The notes under the pieces are model-generated. The model had not been told where the DNA came from and did not search any database. It saw only the letters and a list, made by a program, of their open reading frames with translations. Shown piece after piece: positions 21,901 through 25,924 of a DNA stretch of 25,924 nt (within the stretch, counting starts at the first letter, position 1; every line of letters begins with the position of its first letter). The position numbers were made by a program, and so were the translations under genes. Origin of the DNA: Sphaeroforma sirkka. Lineage: Eukaryota; Opisthokonta; Ichthyosporea; Ichthyophonida. The stretch covers positions 1-25,924 of the forward strand of contig LUCW03001119.1 of assembly GCA_001586965.3 (NCBI GenBank), given 5' to 3'.

Positions 21901-24900
21901 CTCGCACACTTGTAGATGCACTTTCCACTGTAGGCGATATACCTTAGCACATTCGCTCCCGCGGCTGTGCAGTATAGCACTGCATTAATTACAGACGATC
22001 TCTAGTGAACGAATCAAACTTTGACTGAAACTTTCGAGCATTGCAACTTGTTGTTAAATAATTTCGGCCCCGTGAAGACTCAATAGCCCTGTGTTTTGTT
22101 GTTTGTTCTTGAACACCTCCTAGGTGCTTATGATAACCGGAGACAGTCCAATGACCGCCTGCCATGTCGCACGAGAAGCGTCTTTCCTACGCAAGAGCAA
22201 GCCCCTTTATATACTTTCAGAACATCTGAATTCTGGCGGAAAGGAGGTGCTTCAATTGTTCGGAACTGGCCAGGAAAAAACGACATCAGATGTATTCGCG
22301 ACCTTGAGGGATGAAAAAGCTGCATTGTGTGTAACCGGCAAGGTGCGTTGGATGGAATATCGTGCTTTCGCAAAATTATAGCCGATGATTTTGTCGTGAA
22401 GTGGATTTGTATTCTTACAACCCCAGTTGGATTTGCACTGAATTCTGCCATGGGTAACAAAATAGTGGACTACTATAGAATGTGATACTGTGAACTGGAA
22501 GTAATTTTTGCTTGAGCACTTTCCCCCCTGATCAACCTTGGCTCTGTTTCGTACTGGCATTATATCTGTAATTTGTAGTCGTGAGCAAATGCTAATATAA
22601 CAATGTTTGACACCAGGGATTAGAACGAATCACTTCGTCGGGGCAGATACACAATTTAATCCGGTACATTGTGGTGTATGCGCGGACTTCACCGGTACAA
22701 AAGGAACAGGTATTATGGTTTTTTGTTACATCTATAGTCAGGTTTGTCATGCAGACACTACAATCTGAGCCCATATCGCGAATTTTTTTACACTGACGAT
22801 GAAACTTCAACCGCTACGTGTGGTATAGTTTACCAATTGGAAAAGTAAAGCTGCACAAGACATATTCGCATAGTGGTATCGAATCTTCTATGGCATACGG
22901 GAGTGCTCGGAAACCACTCGCGGTTGTATTCATCGTATTTTTATGGGGCATTTGTATTTGCATAGCGCCAAATCAACCTTCTGACAGATTTATTTACGAG
23001 CTCCACATGTCATCCCGACAGATAATAGAGCTTCTGAATGCACGGGATCATCACACACTTATGTGCGGAGATGGCACCAACGACGTAGCTGCCTTGAAGG
23101 CCGCAGTCGTAGGTAAGTGTTCACAATCAGTGAGGGGTGGATAGGAACTTCAGTACGAAGGGTACTCCGTGTGCACCACCTGCAATGTCTGGTCGTTCTT
23201 AACAGGTCCGTATGTGGCTATCCTGCCTAAATTGATAAACTACTGATCGTTTTATCATAGGCCTCCTGTGTATCATTCATAGGGCCATTCAATTGATAAC
23301 CACTACAACAAAAACGTGACGCTCCTTAATATTAAAAAACGTGACGCTCCCTAATATTAAAGGTGTTGCTCTTGTGGACGGGGGTGTTGGCCGAGATTTT
23401 GGCAAGGCTTTTGGCGGGGAAGCGCGTGCGGTAGCCTACAAAGGTGTCCTGCACAAAGTGAAAGGGACGAACTCGACTTTTGAGGTAGGTAGATTTTGGC
23501 TGTGACATTGCCTATTGCGACTTATCAAGGGCAGGTATCTGACAATATTCTTTGTATACATCGAGTTTTCGAATTCCCAGTTCAACACTCCTTAGTATAT
23601 ATGAAGTGCGCCTGGTATGCTCTGCTCGCACTCCGAAGCTTGTACATAGTTGATACTTCAATCTGCATAGGACCATGATGAGAAACAATTCAGCTCTCAG
23701 TACTTTGTATAGAAATACATTTTGTTGAACATGTTTCTCTCAATCATCGCAGAATGATGGCATGGGTGATGGCTCAGAGATGTGCGATGCCACGTACGCT
23801 GCCTCCTTCACATCGAAGATCCCATCCCCACTAGCAGGTGAGTTTGTAGAACTATATTTCACTCTTTCGTTCATTTTCCGAATGCGTCGTTGGTGATATT
23901 ACTTCGCAGCTAGGATCCGCGTGCATGGTTCTGAGGTTGTTCAAGTGCTGGGAAAAAGGACTACTTCAAGGTAGAATTCATACGGATTACAATTCTTGAC
24001 GGTAACATACCTTTCTCCTTCATCAAACTCAGTGCTGCATATCATCCGGCACGGGCGTACGACGTTCGCTACTACGCTACAGATGTACAAAATACTCGCC
24101 ATCAACTGTCTCGTCCATGTCTATTCTCTCAGCTTTCTGTACCTTGAAGGCGTCAAGTTCAGCGATTGGTGAGCCACTTCTTTGCATTCTGATTGTTACG
24201 TGTGTGGTTTCTTTGAAGTGGCCCGCTTGGAAAACAAACAAGAATCGTATGTGTAGGCTATTATATGTGAGCAAAAATACAACCCTTGTTAACTTGTAAT
24301 ATCACAAAACCCCTTGTATTACGTGACCAATTCCTTTTTGTTTTGCAGGCAGTATACCTTCGAAGGTCTTGCGGTTGCCATGCTCTTCTTATTTGTGGCT
24401 TTCTCGGAGGTGAGTTTCGACATGCTTGAATATTTATAGTGTGTATGGTAGATTTCCTCGATAGTTATATTCCCAGTGGCTTTAAACCGTAGTTTTGCAA
24501 TGCTTTACAATAGTTTTACCCCCAAACCACTTACACATGGCCGTGAGGACGAATCCGAAATATGATGAGGAAGAGTATATTTTTTTGCATCAATACGTCG
24601 GTGGCCATTACATATCAACATTTCCAATTCTCTTTCGTCACGTAGGCGGCTCCAACACTCTCGAATGAGCGACCTATGTCGACGATATTAAGCTGCTATC
24701 TATTTGGCACTGTTATGTTGCAATTTATATCACACATTGCTACGCTCGTCATCTTGGTCACCACTGTGCAGAACTGGGAAAGTGCGTACGGGCTAGAAAG
24801 GTATTGTGAACCGATAGTATTCTGGGCCTCCTACGGGGATCTTCAATTGAATATCATCTCGTAGTGTTTCTAGGTTGTCAAGTTTCTTCGTGGACTATAT

Positions 24901-25838
24901 GTATCTAGCAACCCCAAATTGATGTGCGTATTCCAAATGCGTCTCGATTCCTCCCCGGCAACATCCGCATCTCAGATATATCGGTTATCCGGGCACCATC
25001 TGTTCCGTCATGTAGCATTTATTACAGTGCATTCTCACGCTTTGCTCGCGTACGATTAGACTATGAACAGTCATGCCTTTACAGTCTACAAATGCGAATT
25101 TATTACTATATTATATTCACGAACAGATTAGATGCCTCCCCAGAAGATGAGTTCAAAGTATCGCTAATAAGCACAGTACTGTTCTGTTTTACGCTCCACT
25201 CAGTGGCGTTAAACTTCTTAGTTAACTATGAGGGTCGCCCGTTCATGGCGCCCTTGATTAAGAACAAAAGGATGTTTTTAAGTGCTGGAAGTATATTAGG
25301 TATGTTTCGTTTGCAACAAAGTGATCAAATAATTTCGGCTTATCTATAAGCCACATTTGAATCTTGTATCGATTTCTAGCCCGTCTGGAGCTGTTTGCTG
25401 TGCACATTGGTCACTAACCGCCATTCAAATATCTGCCTTATATAATGGAAAAATACAGAATTGGTCAAACTTAATCGTGTACCTAGATGTATACTTAATC
25501 CTGTTTTTATATCATTCGAACATATTTCTACTTTGCGTCGTCGCGCACATACAAAAACTCGAACACACACTATCGCGCATCATAACAGAGAAACTGCGTC
25601 ATATTATAATTGATGGTGATGTAAAATTATGTCTTCACTTTATACTCATATGTCCGCGCTAACATTCTGCTAGTACCAGATGCATAGCCGGCGAATGTTT
25701 ATTCTAAAACCACATACTATAAAATTTTTACGAGTTATAAACTGATCTCTAAATTCGCTAGGGCTAGCTTATTTCATACTATTAGGCTTGGTGGAGGGCG
25801 GGGGCGAATTTTTCGATGCGATGGCAGTGCCGCAAGAG
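15948..25838 (+). CDS. ATP13A1: P5A-type ATPase (ATP13A1/Spf1), 3' partial
   Basis: ER P-type ATPase that removes mis-inserted transmembrane helices (family knowledge). Exons: 15948-15979, 16603-16729, 16881-17009, 17234-17623, 17779-17947, 18094-18241, 18596-18852, 18994-19296, 19609-19833, 20328-20544, 20692-20870, 21107-21273, 21596-21724, 22124-22342, 22617-22709, 23022-23112, 23363-23484, 23753-23837, 24033-24168, 24349-24409, 24646-24800, 25127-25299, 25762-25838. Phases agree throughout; about 1228 codons are visible, close to full length in human and yeast. Landmarks: P5A N-terminal region; FQ joined to [17 protein letters not shown]-domain TGE near residue 332; P5A-type [13 protein letters not shown] near 548; [12 protein letters not shown]; phosphorylation motif DKTGT (Asp about 591) split by a phase-1 intron; KGAPE; TGDSPMT near 829; [12 protein letters not shown] near 943; FTSK before M5. 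The last membrane helices lie beyond the window. Least certain: the first exon and the donors at 19296 (GTTGGT) and 21273 (GTCGGT). Confidence 0.95.
21541..21584 (+). repeat. 17-bp tandem repeat beside an intron 3' end
   Basis: CAATTCCTGACAACTYT occurs twice (21541-21557, 21558-21574) and is followed by a partial third unit, CAATTCTGAC. The array ends about 10 nt before the acceptor at 21595 of an ATPase intron. Each unit contains CTGAC, which fits a branch-point core. Confidence 0.85.
23312..23362 (+). repeat. 25-bp tandem duplication at an intron acceptor
   Basis: ACGTGACGCTCCYTAATATTAAA is present twice with a 25-bp period (GTGACGCTCC begins at 23316 and 23341). The second copy runs straight into the AG acceptor at 23361-23362 of the ATPase exon that starts GTGTTGCTCTTG. 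The first copy ends in TTAAAAAA and so lacks the AG. Confidence 0.88.
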
Positions 25839-25924
25839 GTGAGTTCACAATTGTTCTGGGTATTTATGCTTTTGTGGATACCGTTTCGCAGCGGAATTCG
25901 TAGCTTTGCGTTTCATGTGAAATT

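Noticed and set aside
23910-23970. Candidate ATPase exon with AG and GT flanks
   Set aside because: Joining 23837 directly to 24033 gives FTSK-to-HGR spacing identical to human ATP13A1, and codon phase fits; including this segment breaks phase.
1-25924. tRNA genes, rRNA, CRISPR arrays, transposase or reverse-transcriptase domains
   Set aside because: I looked for tRNA B-box-like words, spaced direct repeats, and DDE/RT/RNase H motifs on both strands and found nothing supportable.

Overview
Eukaryotic nuclear DNA. Three spliceosomal-intron genes can be rebuilt by joining exons at GT..AG sites with matching codon phase. The large intron load (mostly about 120-400 nt), donors close to GTATGT/GTAAGT, proteins typical of opisthokonts and their relatives, and long (AT)n/(CA)n tracts suggest a unicellular eukaryote with a fairly roomy genome. 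A holozoan protist such as an ichthyosporean would fit, but that placement is a low-confidence inference; the sequence alone does not fix the lineage.

Layout. 1-3780: very AT-rich, microsatellite-laden DNA with no gene I can support. 3781-9138 (+): an Enhancer-of-polycomb protein (EPC/Epl1, the scaffold of the NuA4/TIP60 histone acetyltransferase module), open at its 5' end and finishing in a long Gln/Ser/Thr-rich exon. 9139-11150: mostly intergenic, with a possible unidentified minus-strand coding patch (10153-10654) and a 110-bp sequence in three tandem copies (about 10811-11140) that keeps small hairpins. 11340-14607 (-): a six-exon gene for a Ser/Thr/Lys-rich, mostly disordered protein that I do not recognise; one 1.77-kb intron holds a dense (AT)/(CA) block. 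14608-15947: divergent intergenic region with several inverted repeats, including a 20-bp palindrome containing two AP-1-like sites. 15948-25838 (+): a P5A-type ATPase (ATP13A1/Spf1), 23 exons in the window and running off the right edge before its last membrane segments.

The genes do not form a functional unit. EPC acts in chromatin, the P5A ATPase acts in the ER membrane as a transmembrane-helix dislocase, and the middle gene has no assigned role. The middle gene and the ATPase are divergent and share a 1.34-kb intergenic region; EPC and the middle gene converge. No tRNA, rRNA, CRISPR, retroviral or DNA-transposon coding sequence was seen.
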